Under the pieces are notes generated by a model, which was not told where the DNA came from, ran no database searches, and saw only the letters and a program-made list of their open reading frames with translations. A DNA stretch of 64,000 nt from CAJINA01 sp964636125 (GTDB lineage Bacteria; Desulfobacterota; Desulfobacteria; Desulfobacterales; CAJINA01): the NCBI GenBank assembly GCA_964636125.1, contig CAZWPX010000008.1, positions 42,588 through 106,587 on the forward strand. Reading direction: 5' to 3'. Made by a program: the position numbers and the translations under genes. Of this stretch, positions 50,234 through 59,751 are shown one piece after another. Each line of letters opens with the position of its first letter. Within the stretch, counting starts at the first letter, position 1.

Positions 50234-51583
50234 TTGTTTCAGCAGATACTACGATCCATATTCCCAAAGCCGCTGCGGCCCCGGTCCGAAATCCAGCGCA
50301 AGCGCTTTCCCCTGAAATACCTGGCGCTTCATTTTCGGCCCGCCACCGTTCCCCGAAAAACAATGCAGCTTTCTCTCACCTGGGGCCTGGGCGGCATGGC
50401 CGCCACCCTTGCCCTGCTGCAATTCGGAACCGGTATTCTATTAAAGTTTGCTTATGAGCCAACCCCGGTATCGGCCTATGCCTCCATTCAAACTATTATT
50501 ACGACCATACCGTTCGGCCGACTCATCCGCAACCTGCACCACTGGTGCGCCCACCTCCTGGTGGCCGTGGCCATGTTACACATGCTGCGGGTCTTTTTCA
50601 CCGGGGCCTTTCACCCGCCGCGCCAGTTCAACTGGGTTGTCGGGTGGTCCCTGGTCTGTGTGATTTTGTTCGCCAACTTTACCGGCTACCTGCTGCCCTG
50701 GGACCAGTTGGCCTACTGGGCGGTGACCGTTTCCAGCGGTATGCTGGAATACATCCCGCTTGTTGGTGTCTATATCCAGACAACTTTTCTCGGCGGCACA
50801 GAGATCGGTACCGCCACCCTGCAGTCCTTTTTTGCCCTGCACACCGCCGTTGTGCCACTGGTGCTGCTCGGCTTGATGGCCTTGCATTTCTGGCGGGTAC
50901 GCAAAGCCCGGGGGTTGGTGATACCCCGGCGACCAGATGAACGCCCTGTGGAACACCCGGACCGGGTTCCAACAGTGCCGGATCTGCTGCTGCGCGAAAT
51001 CGTGGCTGCTCTGGTGCTTTTCGCGGCAGTCTTGCTGCTGGCAACCTTTGCCAACGCACCCCTGGCCGAACAGGCCAATCCCGGCCTGAGCCCCAATCCG
51101 ACCCGGGCGCCGTGGTACTTTGCCGGCCTCCAGGAATTGCTGCTGCATCTCCACCCGTTATTCGCGATCTGCGTCGTTCCGGTCCTGGCCGCTCTGGGAT
51201 TGCTGGCCATTCCATATTTGAAATATGACACCGATCCCGGGGGCATCTGGTTCGCCTCCCGGATTGGGAAAAAAACCGGTATCATCGCGGCAGTTTCAGG
51301 CGTCTTGCTGACACCCCTGCTGATACTCATGAATGAAGGGTTGTCAGGCGGTGGACATCACTTTGAGGCGGTTTCGCCGCTTGTCGCCCATGGCGCGTTG
51401 CCGATGCTTGTACTGGCGGCCATTGTAAGCTTTTTCTATTGGGCCTTGAAATGGCGGTTTCAGGCAACAAAGAATGAAGCCGTCCAGGCGGTCTTTATCC
51501 TGCTTTTAGTCGCCTATGGCATCTTGACGGTTACCGGTGTCTGGTTTCGGGGTGCCGGGATGGTACTGACGGCTCCATGGTAA
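50234..51583 (+). CDS. Cytochrome b (b6 + subunit IV type fused) of a bc complex
   Basis: The frame opens earlier, but the best start is TTG 50234 with GGAGAG six bases before it, giving 449 residues. Haem b ligands: paired His in RNLHHWCAHLLVAVAMLHML (about 102 and 116) and in ALHTAVVPLVLLGLMALHFW (about 202 and 217). PWDQLAYWAVT near 158-168 matches cytochrome b6. The C-terminal half corresponds to subunit IV, with the quinol-oxidation motif changed from PEWY to APWYF near 295. It oxidises quinol in the inner membrane and passes electrons to the Rieske protein encoded next. The Cys that binds haem cn in b6f was not identified. Confidence 0.88.
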   Translation: MFQQILRSIFPKPLRPRSEIQRKRFPLKYLALHFRPATVPRKTMQLSLTWGLGGMAATLALLQFGTGILLKFAYEPTPVSAYASIQTIITTIPFGRLIRNLHHWCAHLLVAVAMLHMLRVFFTGAFHPPRQFNWVVGWSLVCVILFANFTGYLLPWDQLAYWAVTVSSGMLEYIPLVGVYIQTTFLGGTEIGTATLQSFFALHTAVVPLVLLGLMALHFWRVRKARGLVIPRRPDERPVEHPDRVPTVPDLLLREIVAALVLFAAVLLLATFANAPLAEQANPGLSPNPTRAPWYFAGLQELLLHLHPLFAICVVPVLAALGLLAIPYLKYDTDPGGIWFASRIGKKTGIIAAVSGVLLTPLLILMNEGLSGGGHHFEAVSPLVAHGALPMLVLAAIVSFFYWALKWRFQATKNEAVQAVFILLLVAYGILTVTGVWFRGAGMVLTAPW

Positions 51584-51661
51584 TTACAGTCGGGATTGAA
51601 CAGGTTACATTCAATGCGGTTTAAGATTTTCATTCTGACAAATTAAATTGAAACGCACTAA

Positions 51662-52186
51662 ATGACAAAGAAACAAAAAGAAAAATCGATCCCGGAAATA
51701 AGCGCACCGCGCAGGGATTTCCTGTCCTGGCTTTGGGTTGGGCTGGGCCTGGCTGCTTTCGCAGAAATGGTCTGGCTGGCGGCCGCTTTTTTGCGTCCGT
51801 CTAAAGATCGCTCCGCAAAAAAAACTCTGGATAAACAAATGGTTATCGGTCCGGTTGACGCGTTTACCCCGGGAACCGTGACGGCGTTTCCCCAGGGCCG
51901 CTTTTACCTGGCCCGGCTTGCGGACGGCGGGTTTCTCGCCATTTCCAGGCGGTGCCCCCACCTGGGTTGCACCATCCCCTGGGTAGCGGCCGAGGAAAAA
52001 TTCCTGTGTCCCTGTCACTCATCGGCTTTCGATATTCAGGGTGATGTCCTCCGCAGTCCGGCGCCGCGCGCCATGGACCTCTACCGGGTGACCATCGAAA
52101 ATACCGTGGTCAAGGTAGATATTGGGCAGGCGGCTAAAAGGGACCGGTTTCAACCCGCACAGGTGGTTTACCCGGAAAAGGTATAA
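51662..52186 (+). CDS. Rieske 2Fe-2S protein of the bc complex
   Basis: 174 residues. N-terminal twin-Arg motif before a membrane helix (RRDFLSWLWVGLGLAAFAEM), typical for Tat-exported Rieske anchors. Cluster ligands: CPHLGC near 97-102 and CPCHSS near 117-122, in the order C-x-H ... C-x2-H, including the two extra Cys for the disulphide. It takes electrons from quinol bound to cytochrome b and hands them to a c-type cytochrome; here the likely acceptor is the octahaem protein encoded next. 78 bases follow the cytochrome b stop. Confidence 0.92.
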   Translation: MTKKQKEKSIPEISAPRRDFLSWLWVGLGLAAFAEMVWLAAAFLRPSKDRSAKKTLDKQMVIGPVDAFTPGTVTAFPQGRFYLARLADGGFLAISRRCPHLGCTIPWVAAEEKFLCPCHSSAFDIQGDVLRSPAPRAMDLYRVTIENTVVKVDIGQAAKRDRFQPAQVVYPEKV

Positions 52187-52199
52187 CATTTAAAAAATA

Positions 52200-52237
52200 A
52201 TGAACATCCAACATTGATCATCGAACGTTCAACATCG
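52200..52237. repeat. AACATNNAAC repeat, locus B (left arm only)
   Basis: GAACATCCAACATTGATCAT... is a half copy of the palindromic repeat seen at 44832 and 61356. No right arm follows; coding sequence begins 7 bases on. The in-frame ATG at 52214 lies inside the repeat and was not used. Confidence 0.5.
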
Positions 52238-52243
52238 AAAAAG

Positions 52244-54553
52244 ATGACTAAGAACCCCAACGCTCCCTGGAAAATCACCGGCATCATCGCCACCCTGGTG
52301 ATTGTCCTGTTGATACCGCTTAACTGGAAACCAGAATCTCCAGGTGGCAGGGGTATAGGTACGCCCGCCGCAGAATTCGTCGGCAGCCAGGCGTGCCGGG
52401 ACTGCCACAAGCCGGAATATGACAAATGGTCCGACTCCCATCACCGTTGGGCAATGGCACCTGCAACCGAAAAGACGGTCCGGGGGGATTTTAACAACGC
52501 TGTGTACGATTACTTTGGGAAAGAATCTCGTTTCTATCGGCGCGACGGTAAATACTACGTGCACACGCAAGGTGTAGACGGAAAGCCCACCGAATTTGAA
52601 ATCACGCACATATTTGGCTGGTACCCGCTCCAGCAATACCTGATTCCCTTTCCCGGCGGCCGCCGCCAATGCCTGCCCATTGCCTGGGATGTAAAGCAGG
52701 AAAAGTGGTACCATCTGAACCCCGAGGCCCCCTTAAACCCGTCAGACTGGCTGTACTGGACCAACAACGGGCAGAACTGGAACGGCATGTGTGCCGAATG
52801 CCATTCCACTGATCTAAAGAAAAACTACGACCCCACCACCGACACTTACAAGACCACCTGGTCGGAGATCAGTGTGGGCTGCGAAGCATGCCACGGCCCC
52901 GGGTCCGCCCATATAAAATGGGCAGAGCGTCCGGAAATGGGTCGCCCGGAAAGAGAAAATTTCGCCCTGGCCGTCAAAACCCGGGATCTGTCGTCACGGC
53001 AGCAAATTGAACTTTGCGCCCCCTGCCATGCCCGCAGGATGTCCCTGGACGACAACATCCACAGCCACCGAGACTTTCTCGATTACGGCGTTCCCCAGCC
53101 GTTGAGCGCGGGCCTGTATTACCCTGACGGCCAGATCCTCGAAGAAGTCTATGTCTATGGCTCGTTCATGCAGAGCAAGATGTACGCACGGGGTGTACGC
53201 TGCAGCGACTGCCACGATGTCCACAATATCCGCCGCATCAAGGAAGGCAACGACCTCTGCCTGCAGTGCCACAAGGCCGCCCTGTATGACACCGCAAAGC
53301 ACCATTTTCACAAACAAAAAGGCGCAACCGGCGAACCCATCCGGTCTGAAAACGGAGAGGTTCTTTTCGAGGTAGGCACCGGCGCTCAATGTGAACAATG
53401 CCACATGCCCGGCCGGGTCTACATGGGCAATGACTATCGACCGGATCACAGCTTCCGTCTGCCACGCCCGGATCTCACCCTGGAAATCGGCACACCCAAT
53501 GCCTGTGACCGCTGCCATGTGGACAAGCCCACCCAGTGGTCGGTGGAGGCCATGGGAAAATGGTACGGAAAAAAATCCAAGCCGCACTACGGCCAGGTGC
53601 TGTATGCCGCCCGAGAGCGCCGGCCTGATGCCGCAACAGATTTGACAACTCTGTCCCGGGACCGGCTCTACCCCACCATTGTGCGGGCAACCGCCCTGGC
53701 CGAACTGGCCGCGTACCGGGCGACAGAAACAGAGGCCGCATTTGTCCTGGCCCTGGCCGATGAAGAATCGCTGCTGCGCCAGACAGCGGTGCGGCACCTG
53801 CCGGTAACAGACCCGGCCCGCCGGTTGAAACTGCTGGCGCCCCTGCTTTACGACCCGGTACGCGCCGTTCGCATCGAGGCGGCCGGAAGCCTGGCCTCCG
53901 TACCCCTGAAAAACATGCGCCCGGATGTCCGTCAGCAATTCGAGACAGCCCTGGATGAATATCGGCAGGCTATGGAGCGAACGGCAGATTTCCCCCAATC
54001 CCGCCACAACCTGGGCAATCTGGCCGCGAACCTGGGACGCCCCGACAAAGCCGTGCAACACTACCTGAAGGCCATCGAAATCGACGGTCAGTTCTACCCT
54101 GCCAAGGTCAACCTGGCCATGCTCTACAATCAACAGGGCCGGAACCGGGAGGCCGAAAAACTGCTGCGTGCGGTCGTGGCCGCGCATCCTGAATTTTACG
54201 AAATAAAATATTCCCTGGGATTGCTATTGGCAGAACAAAACCGTTTTACCGAAGCGGCTGTTTTCCTGGGAGACGCGGCGGCCGGTCTGCCGCAAAGATC
54301 CCGGATTCACTACAACCTGGGGTTGCTGCTCCAGAAGGTCCGGCGCGACGCCGAAGCAGAGGCGGCCCTGCAGGCCGCCCTCATTGTCGAACCGGATCAC
54401 CCGGAATACCTGTATGCCCTGGCGGTCTTTTACCTGGAGCGCAGCAACTGGAATAAAGCCCGGGAGACAGCCGCAAAACTGCAAACCGCCCACCCCGACC
54501 TGACAGCCGGACGCCAGCTTCTGGACATCCTTGAAAAGAGGAAAAGCCAATGA
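52244..54553 (+). CDS. Octahaem c-type cytochrome with HEAT-like and TPR domains
   Basis: 769 residues from ATG 52244. A signal or anchor helix spans 10-27 (TGIIATLVIVLLIPLNW). Eight CXXCH sites: CRDCH 51, CAECH 183, CEACH 213, CAPCH 258, CSDCH 320, CLQCH 339, CEQCH 383, CDRCH 421. Residues 470-560 resemble HEAT repeats (ATALAELAAYRATETEAAFV; VRIEAAGSLASVP); 575-765 are TPRs (HNLGNLAANLGRPDKAVQHY; KVNLAMLYNQQGRNREAEKL). It is related to the cytochrome c554/c-prime group. Downstream of cytochrome b and Rieske genes, it probably replaces cytochrome c1 as electron acceptor, with TPRs mediating assembly or docking. Stop overlaps the next gene (ATGA). Confidence 0.9.
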   Translation: MTKNPNAPWKITGIIATLVIVLLIPLNWKPESPGGRGIGTPAAEFVGSQACRDCHKPEYDKWSDSHHRWAMAPATEKTVRGDFNNAVYDYFGKESRFYRRDGKYYVHTQGVDGKPTEFEITHIFGWYPLQQYLIPFPGGRRQCLPIAWDVKQEKWYHLNPEAPLNPSDWLYWTNNGQNWNGMCAECHSTDLKKNYDPTTDTYKTTWSEISVGCEACHGPGSAHIKWAERPEMGRPERENFALAVKTRDLSSRQQIELCAPCHARRMSLDDNIHSHRDFLDYGVPQPLSAGLYYPDGQILEEVYVYGSFMQSKMYARGVRCSDCHDVHNIRRIKEGNDLCLQCHKAALYDTAKHHFHKQKGATGEPIRSENGEVLFEVGTGAQCEQCHMPGRVYMGNDYRPDHSFRLPRPDLTLEIGTPNACDRCHVDKPTQWSVEAMGKWYGKKSKPHYGQVLYAARERRPDAATDLTTLSRDRLYPTIVRATALAELAAYRATETEAAFVLALADEESLLRQTAVRHLPVTDPARRLKLLAPLLYDPVRAVRIEAAGSLASVPLKNMRPDVRQQFETALDEYRQAMERTADFPQSRHNLGNLAANLGRPDKAVQHYLKAIEIDGQFYPAKVNLAMLYNQQGRNREAEKLLRAVVAAHPEFYEIKYSLGLLLAEQNRFTEAAVFLGDAAAGLPQRSRIHYNLGLLLQKVRRDAEAEAALQAALIVEPDHPEYLYALAVFYLERSNWNKARETAAKLQTAHPDLTAGRQLLDILEKRKSQ

Positions 54554-56004
54554 AAGCAATCTACGGCCAGCCCATCCGGCGCATTTTAAAAATGCTTGCC
54601 TACATGACCCTGGGAGGCTCCTCGGCTCTGGTCATTGTGGGGATCCTCTACCTCAATAGCCGCCCGGAGCTGGATGTCTGGCATACCGCCGACCTCGATG
54701 CCGAATTTACAGAAGCCTCAAAGGTACAGAACTTTGACGGCTACCTGGCATTGGAAAAGCGCCTCTTTGCCCAGCTCGATGAACGCGTTCACGCTCAGAT
54801 CGCACCGGAAGATCGCCGCCGGATCAACCGCTATCATCGCGGCAGTCTCTCTGACCCGGCCCGCTGGCCGCGCAACTGGAACCGCACCTATGAGCTGCCA
54901 TCCAACGATCCGCGAATGGGCGTACTGCTGCTGCACGGCATGTCCGATTCGCCCTACAGCCTGCGCAACGTGGGCCTGCGCCTGCACAAATCGGGGGCCT
55001 GGGTCGTGGGGCTGCGCTCACCGGGGCACGGCACCGCGCCCTCGGGGCTGGTGTCGGTAAAATGGGAAGATATGGCCGCGGCCATGGAACTGGCCTTGCA
55101 GCACCTGCGCGAAAAGACGGCCGGCAAACCGATTTTCATTGTGGGGTATTCCACCGGGGCGGCCCTGGCCGTGCAGCACGCACTCAGGGCCCTGGCAGAA
55201 CCTGATCTGCCCGCGGTATCCGGGTTGGTCCTGATTTCACCTTCAATCGGGGTCACCGGCGCGGCGGCCCTGGCAGTCTGGCAGGCTCGTATCGGCCATT
55301 TGCTGGGACTGGACAAACTTGCCTGGAACTCCCTCGGCCCCGAGTATGACCCTTTTAAATACAACTCTTTCGCCGTAAACGCCGGCGACCAGGTCTACCG
55401 GTTGACACTCGAGATTCAGTCACGGCTTGAAAAACTGGGCAAGTCCGGTGGCCTTAAAACATTTCCCCCGGTACTGGCCTTTCAATCGATTGTCGATGCG
55501 ACGGTCAGCACCCCGGCCGTGGTGAACGGACTTTTCAAACGCCTGCCCCCCGGGGGGCATGAATTAATCCTGTTTGATATCAACCGCCGGGCCGAAGTGG
55601 AAGAATTGCTCAGCAGCCCCACCGGCACTATCATCAAGCCACTGTTAACCGGCGCGCAGCTGCCCTTCGCATTCAGCCTGGTCACCAATAAAAACAACGA
55701 AAACGCAGAGGTCCTGGTGCGTCATCGTCCGGCTGGCCGCGATGCCCTTTCCGAAAGATCACTGGGCCTGGACTGGCCGGGAGACTTGTATTCACTGTCG
55801 CACGTGGCACTGCCTTTTCCAGGCAGCGATCCTGTCTATGGCGGGACCGGGGCCGGCCCCAGTCCGGGGATCCATCTCGGCAGCCTGGTGGTCCGCGGTG
55901 AACGCAACATCCTGCAGATCTCTGCCACAGACCTGCTGCGCCTGCGCTGGAACCCTTTTTACACTTACATGGAAGGCCGCCTGCTGGAATTCGTCAACAA
56001 CTAG
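54550..56004 (+). CDS. Membrane-anchored alpha/beta hydrolase in cytochrome cluster
   Basis: 484 residues. An N-terminal membrane helix (LAYMTLGGSSALVIVGILYL at about 16-35) is followed by an exported hydrolase: oxyanion loop VLLLHGMSDSPYSL near 122-135, nucleophile elbow IVGYSTGAALAVQHA near 197-211 (G-x-S-x-G), and a terminal catalytic His probably in LYSLSHVALPFPGSDP near 414-429. Serine lipase or esterase; substrate unknown. It overlaps the octahaem cytochrome stop by four bases and so is translationally coupled to it, an unusual partner for a respiratory complex. Confidence 0.85.
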   Translation: MKAIYGQPIRRILKMLAYMTLGGSSALVIVGILYLNSRPELDVWHTADLDAEFTEASKVQNFDGYLALEKRLFAQLDERVHAQIAPEDRRRINRYHRGSLSDPARWPRNWNRTYELPSNDPRMGVLLLHGMSDSPYSLRNVGLRLHKSGAWVVGLRSPGHGTAPSGLVSVKWEDMAAAMELALQHLREKTAGKPIFIVGYSTGAALAVQHALRALAEPDLPAVSGLVLISPSIGVTGAAALAVWQARIGHLLGLDKLAWNSLGPEYDPFKYNSFAVNAGDQVYRLTLEIQSRLEKLGKSGGLKTFPPVLAFQSIVDATVSTPAVVNGLFKRLPPGGHELILFDINRRAEVEELLSSPTGTIIKPLLTGAQLPFAFSLVTNKNNENAEVLVRHRPAGRDALSERSLGLDWPGDLYSLSHVALPFPGSDPVYGGTGAGPSPGIHLGSLVVRGERNILQISATDLLRLRWNPFYTYMEGRLLEFVNN

Positions 56005-56062
56005 TCACTATCCGCGGGTCAATGTGCACACCTTGAATCGAAAGGCTGTCCGAGGGCAAACT

Positions 56063-56512
56063 TTACAGGCTGTCCCAGCCTTCGTAAGCGGCAACTACTT
56101 TTCTGAAATAGTCAGTTACCGGGATGGGCCGGTACTGATCGTCAATGGCGCAATGGGTCGTGTGGCCAACGGCCACCAGCCGGTTTTCACTTTTGTGGCG
56201 GATGCGAAACTCAAAGGTAAAACTGGCTTTTTTTATATCGCGCGTCCTGACATCAATGATCAATTGTTCATTCAGGCGGGCCGGTGATTTGAAATCGAGA
56301 TGGGCGCTCACCACCACGTTCTGGAATTCGCTGATGGGCTGGTTGCCCTCGCACAATCCCAGGTTGGTCAGGTAATCCACCCGGCCCACCTCAAGGTAGG
56401 TAAAGTAATTGCCGTGGAAGACCACCCCCATGGCATCCGTTTCCGGCAGGCGCACCCGGATCTCGGTGTTGAAATTATAAACTGGCGCGCATTCGGCTGT
56501 TTGGGTGGTCAT
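56063..56512 (-). CDS. Hot-dog acyl-CoA thioesterase (4-hydroxybenzoyl-CoA/YbgC type)
   Basis: 149 residues, usual size. Signature ETDAMGVVFHGNYFTYLEVG near 24-43 carries the catalytic Asp and the long hot-dog helix; AHLDFKSPARLNEQLIIDVR near 70-89 forms the sheet. It cleaves acyl-CoA or acyl-carrier thioesters in the cytosol; specificity cannot be read. The start overlaps the stop of the lytic transglycosylase gene by four bases, so the two are translated together. Cell-envelope association (as YbgC with Tol-Pal) would fit that neighbour. Confidence 0.88.
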   Translation of the reverse strand: MTTQTAECAPVYNFNTEIRVRLPETDAMGVVFHGNYFTYLEVGRVDYLTNLGLCEGNQPISEFQNVVVSAHLDFKSPARLNEQLIIDVRTRDIKKASFTFEFRIRHKSENRLVAVGHTTHCAIDDQYRPIPVTDYFRKVVAAYEGWDSL

Positions 56513-57645
56513 GGCAAATCCTTCACTGGCAGGGTTGCAGGGTTATTGGGATAGATAATGAGCCGGTCCCCCGGATGTATGTGCTGTTTCAGCTTCAGTC
56601 GGTTCCAGATAAACAAAGAGGGCAGCGGCACATTAAACCGTTCGGAGATAGTCGTCAGGTTGTCACCTTTCTTGACGATATAAACCATGCTGTTGTGCCG
56701 GACAAGCCACTGGGCCAGCAGCTCCGGGTACTGCCGGTTGAAATCCCGGGCCTGGCCTTTGGGGATCAGGAGCCTGTGCGGACCCGGCGCAAGGTAATAC
56801 CCCCGGATCTCCGGATTTAACTCTTTAATGGTCTTGAAATCAGTCCCGGCCGCCCGGGCGAATACCTGGAGGCCCACATCCTGGCGACATTCCAGGGTGA
56901 CCGCGTCAAACTCCAGGCGGGGGTAGAGATCGGCTGCGGTGACACTGAAGCCGTATTTTTCGGGTTGGGTCAAGACCAGCTTGGCGGCCAGGGCTCGGAA
57001 TATATAACGCTGGGTTTCAAGGGACAGATACAGCCGGTAATAATCGCCGGTCTCCTGGGACAGGATTTCTGATTTGAGTCCTTCTTCTCCCATGTTGTAG
57101 GCTGCGGCCGCCAGGGTCCAGGACCCCAGATCCTCATGAAGGAACTTTAGATATCGTATGGCCGCGGCGGTTGAATAAAACAGGTTGCGCCGCTCGTCCT
57201 TGCGCGCGTCAACCGTCAAACCATATTTTCGGCCGGTACTTTGCATAAACTGCCAGAAACCCATGGCGCCTTTGGGTGACCCGGCGTGGGGCCTTAACGC
57301 ACTCTCGATAATGGCGAGATATTTAAGGTCGGCGGGCATTTTTTCCGCGGCCAGCATTTTCTCGACATGCGGCATGTAACGGGAAATCCGTTTAATCCAC
57401 AAAATGACCTGCGGTCGTCCCCAGAGGGTCAGCAGCAGTTCTTTTTCCAGTCTTTCCCGGACATTCTGCCTTTCGAGGGGAACGGGCTCGCCACAAAAAT
57501 CCAGGGGCCCGGACACCCGGACGCTGTCAATGAGCGCCGGCAAGGTGGCCGGTGCAATTTCACCAACCGGCCGGGCACCGGCCGCACCCGTCCAAAACAG
57601 GCATAAGATCAGCAGGGCCCAGGTATATTGCAACATCTTGAACAT
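56509..57645 (-). CDS. MltD-like lytic transglycosylase with LysM domain
   Basis: ATG 57645 follows AGGAAA and starts the signal peptide (MFKMLQYTWALLILCLFWTG); the frame is open upstream without support. 378 residues. SLT domain: LKYLAIIESALRPHAGSPKG near 107-126 includes the catalytic Glu; GFWQFMQSTGRKYGL near 129-143 and AAAAYNMGEEGL near 178-189 are conserved. Terminal LysM at about 328-372 (YIVKKGDNLTTISERFNVPL) binds peptidoglycan. It cleaves the glycan strand in the periplasm. First gene of a pair with the thioesterase. Confidence 0.9.
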   Translation of the reverse strand: MFKMLQYTWALLILCLFWTGAAGARPVGEIAPATLPALIDSVRVSGPLDFCGEPVPLERQNVRERLEKELLLTLWGRPQVILWIKRISRYMPHVEKMLAAEKMPADLKYLAIIESALRPHAGSPKGAMGFWQFMQSTGRKYGLTVDARKDERRNLFYSTAAAIRYLKFLHEDLGSWTLAAAAYNMGEEGLKSEILSQETGDYYRLYLSLETQRYIFRALAAKLVLTQPEKYGFSVTAADLYPRLEFDAVTLECRQDVGLQVFARAAGTDFKTIKELNPEIRGYYLAPGPHRLLIPKGQARDFNRQYPELLAQWLVRHNSMVYIVKKGDNLTTISERFNVPLPSLFIWNRLKLKQHIHPGDRLIIYPNNPATLPVKDLP

Positions 57646-57709
57646 ATCAGTTTTCCTATTCAATCCGGCCGCCGGAGGCATACACCCATATAGGATGCGC
57701 CGGCAGCAG

Positions 57710-58636
57710 CTATAGTATCCGCAAGCCCATACTGGAAGCCACAATCTCGGCCGCAAATTCTGCGCTGGTATTCTTGTGATCCAGGATCGGGTTCACCTCG
57801 GCCACTTCAAAAGAGGCCATACACCCGCATTCAGCCAGGGTTTCCATCACCAGGTGCGCTTCCCGGAAGGTCAAACCACCGGGCACCGGGGTCCCCACGC
57901 CCCGCACCACCTGCGGGTCGACACAATCCAGGTCAAAACTTACATGCAGGTGATCGACATGGGGCATGATATCGGCCAGAATCTGGTCGATCACCACCCC
58001 GATGCCCTGGCGGTCGATCTCGGTCATGGTATAGACGGGCAGCCCGACCCGGCGGATATTTTCTTTTTCCAGCCGGTCTATCTGGCGGGCCCCCAGAAGA
58101 GCGCAGTGCTGGGGCTGTACCTTGGGTGCAAATCCCAGCAGGTGGGTCAAACGGTCGCTGCCGAGCCCGAGTGAAGCGGCCAGCGGCATCCCGTGGATAT
58201 TCCCCGAGGGGCTGGTCTCGTGGGTATTCATGTCGGCGTGGGCATCCATCCAGACAACACCCAGGGTCATCTCCCGGCAGCGGCAATAATCAGCGATGCC
58301 GGCGATGCTGCCCAGGGCCATGGAATGGTCCCCTCCGACACACAGAGGAAAACAACCGGTTTCCAAGGACTGCCGCACCCGCGCAGCCAGGATTTCCGAT
58401 GTTTTCACGATCTCACTCACATACTTGAGTTTGGGCGTTCTGACCTGCTGTTCCTCCTGGATACGGACCGGGATATCTCCACTGTCCTGTACCGTGTACC
58501 CCAGGGCCTCCAGCCTTTCGGCAAGCCCGGCTATGCGCAGGGCGGACGGTCCCATATCAACTCCCCGGCGGTCGGCACCCAGATCCATGGGAAACCCAAT
58601 CAACTCCACAACTGGTTTTGGTGTCTGCAGTTTCAT
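57710..58636 (-). CDS. rocF: Arginase (ureohydrolase family)
   Basis: ATG 58636 gives 308 residues, matching bacterial arginases (about 300); the frame is open 27 codons farther up into the CDF gene, without support. Manganese motifs intact: LCVGGDHSMALGS near 97-109, WMDAHADMNTHETSPSGNIH near 128-147, and HVSFDLDCVDPQ near 229-240; GGLTFREAHLV near 251-261 is also typical. It hydrolyses arginine to ornithine and urea in the cytosol. It starts four bases after the stop of the CDF metal exporter gene, suggesting one transcript; a link through Mn2+ supply is possible. Confidence 0.93.
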   Translation of the reverse strand: MKLQTPKPVVELIGFPMDLGADRRGVDMGPSALRIAGLAERLEALGYTVQDSGDIPVRIQEEQQVRTPKLKYVSEIVKTSEILAARVRQSLETGCFPLCVGGDHSMALGSIAGIADYCRCREMTLGVVWMDAHADMNTHETSPSGNIHGMPLAASLGLGSDRLTHLLGFAPKVQPQHCALLGARQIDRLEKENIRRVGLPVYTMTEIDRQGIGVVIDQILADIMPHVDHLHVSFDLDCVDPQVVRGVGTPVPGGLTFREAHLVMETLAECGCMASFEVAEVNPILDHKNTSAEFAAEIVASSMGLRIL

Positions 58637-58640
58637 TTTT

Positions 58641-59705
58641 TCAGCTCTCGACTCTTTCGGCCCCGCACAGATTGCGATCCGCCGGATTGGATGCTTGTTT
58701 ACACTCGGATGTTGCAAACTGCCGGGTCAGGTCCGACGGGCGCCAGTCTGCATTGGAACCGGACCGCACAATAAGCGCGCAATCCGCATCGATGCAGGGA
58801 TCCAGGTGAACCAGGACACTGGCATTGCCTTCAAACCCGGCAATCAAAATATTTTCCAGGTAGCCGGCCTCTGCATGGGCTGTGTCCAAAGCCAGGTCTC
58901 CCGGCAGAATCAGGTGTAAATCGATATGAATCAGCCTTCCCGAGCGCCACACCCTCAATTTGTGAATATCAATCCAGCCCGGCTTGCGGTGCCGGTTGAT
59001 CAGGTCAACCACCGTCTGCAGCAATTCCGGATCCATGGCATCCATCAACCCGGCAAACGAGCGGTGCACCAGCTGCAGGCCGGTTCGCAGGATATTCAGT
59101 CCCACCAGGCAGGCGATGGTGCCGTCCAGCCAGAACCACCCGGACAGGTGAGCCAGAAAAAGACCCAGCAGAACACCGCCGGAGGTATAGACATCGGTCA
59201 GAATGTGCTGGCCGTCCGCCTCCAACACCAGTGATCCCGTCTTTCTGCCGGTCCTTAAAAGATAGAGCCCCAGCAGCAGGTTCACGACCGCGGTCCCCAG
59301 CAGAACCAGCAGGCCGGTACCCAGATGGGGCAGCGGCTGCGGGTGCAGCAGGTGCGCAAAGCCCACTTTGAAAATTCCGAACGCAGCCAGGATGATCAGG
59401 GCCCCTTCGAATCCGGCTGAGAAAAATTCGATTTTTCCATGGCCATACGGATGATCCTGATCCGGCGGCCGGGCAGAAGTAATGATGGCCGCCAGGGCGA
59501 ACCCGCCGGCCACCACATTGATGATGGACTCCAGGGCATCGGAAAGGATCGCGCTGGAACCGGTAAGGTGCCAGGCGTAAAACTTGGCCGCCATAAGGGC
59601 GATACCGATAAAAATGGCGCCGCCGACCGCCACTATCCGGGTCTTAAGCAATTTTTCTTCAACGCCGCCCCGTGAGGGGGCGCTGGCCTGTATGCTGTTG
59701 GTCAT
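58641..59705 (-). CDS. Cation diffusion facilitator (CDF) metal exporter
   Basis: 354 residues with six membrane helices. Metal site residues: SSAILSDALESIINVVAG near 49-66 (helix 2) and EADGQHILTDVYTSGGVLLG near 160-179 (helix 5, H-x3-D). DHPYGHGKIEFFSAGFEG near 84-101 is the family signature. The cytoplasmic ferredoxin-like domain (about 240-320, with IHKLRVWRSGRLIHIDLHLI) is followed by a Cys-containing extension. It exports Zn2+, Fe2+ or Mn2+ by proton antiport. Genes for arginase (a Mn enzyme) and a 58-residue protein flank it on the same strand. Confidence 0.9.
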   Translation of the reverse strand: MTNSIQASAPSRGGVEEKLLKTRIVAVGGAIFIGIALMAAKFYAWHLTGSSAILSDALESIINVVAGGFALAAIITSARPPDQDHPYGHGKIEFFSAGFEGALIILAAFGIFKVGFAHLLHPQPLPHLGTGLLVLLGTAVVNLLLGLYLLRTGRKTGSLVLEADGQHILTDVYTSGGVLLGLFLAHLSGWFWLDGTIACLVGLNILRTGLQLVHRSFAGLMDAMDPELLQTVVDLINRHRKPGWIDIHKLRVWRSGRLIHIDLHLILPGDLALDTAHAEAGYLENILIAGFEGNASVLVHLDPCIDADCALIVRSGSNADWRPSDLTRQFATSECKQASNPADRNLCGAERVES

Positions 59706-59751
59706 TATCTGGGTCTATAAATTGTAGACACCGGCCCGGGCAGGCCGCATT

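Noticed and set aside
52994..54187. Long antisense frame (397 codons) opposite the octahaem cytochrome
   Set aside because: The plus strand has eight haem motifs and TPRs; the antisense product has no domain or start signal.
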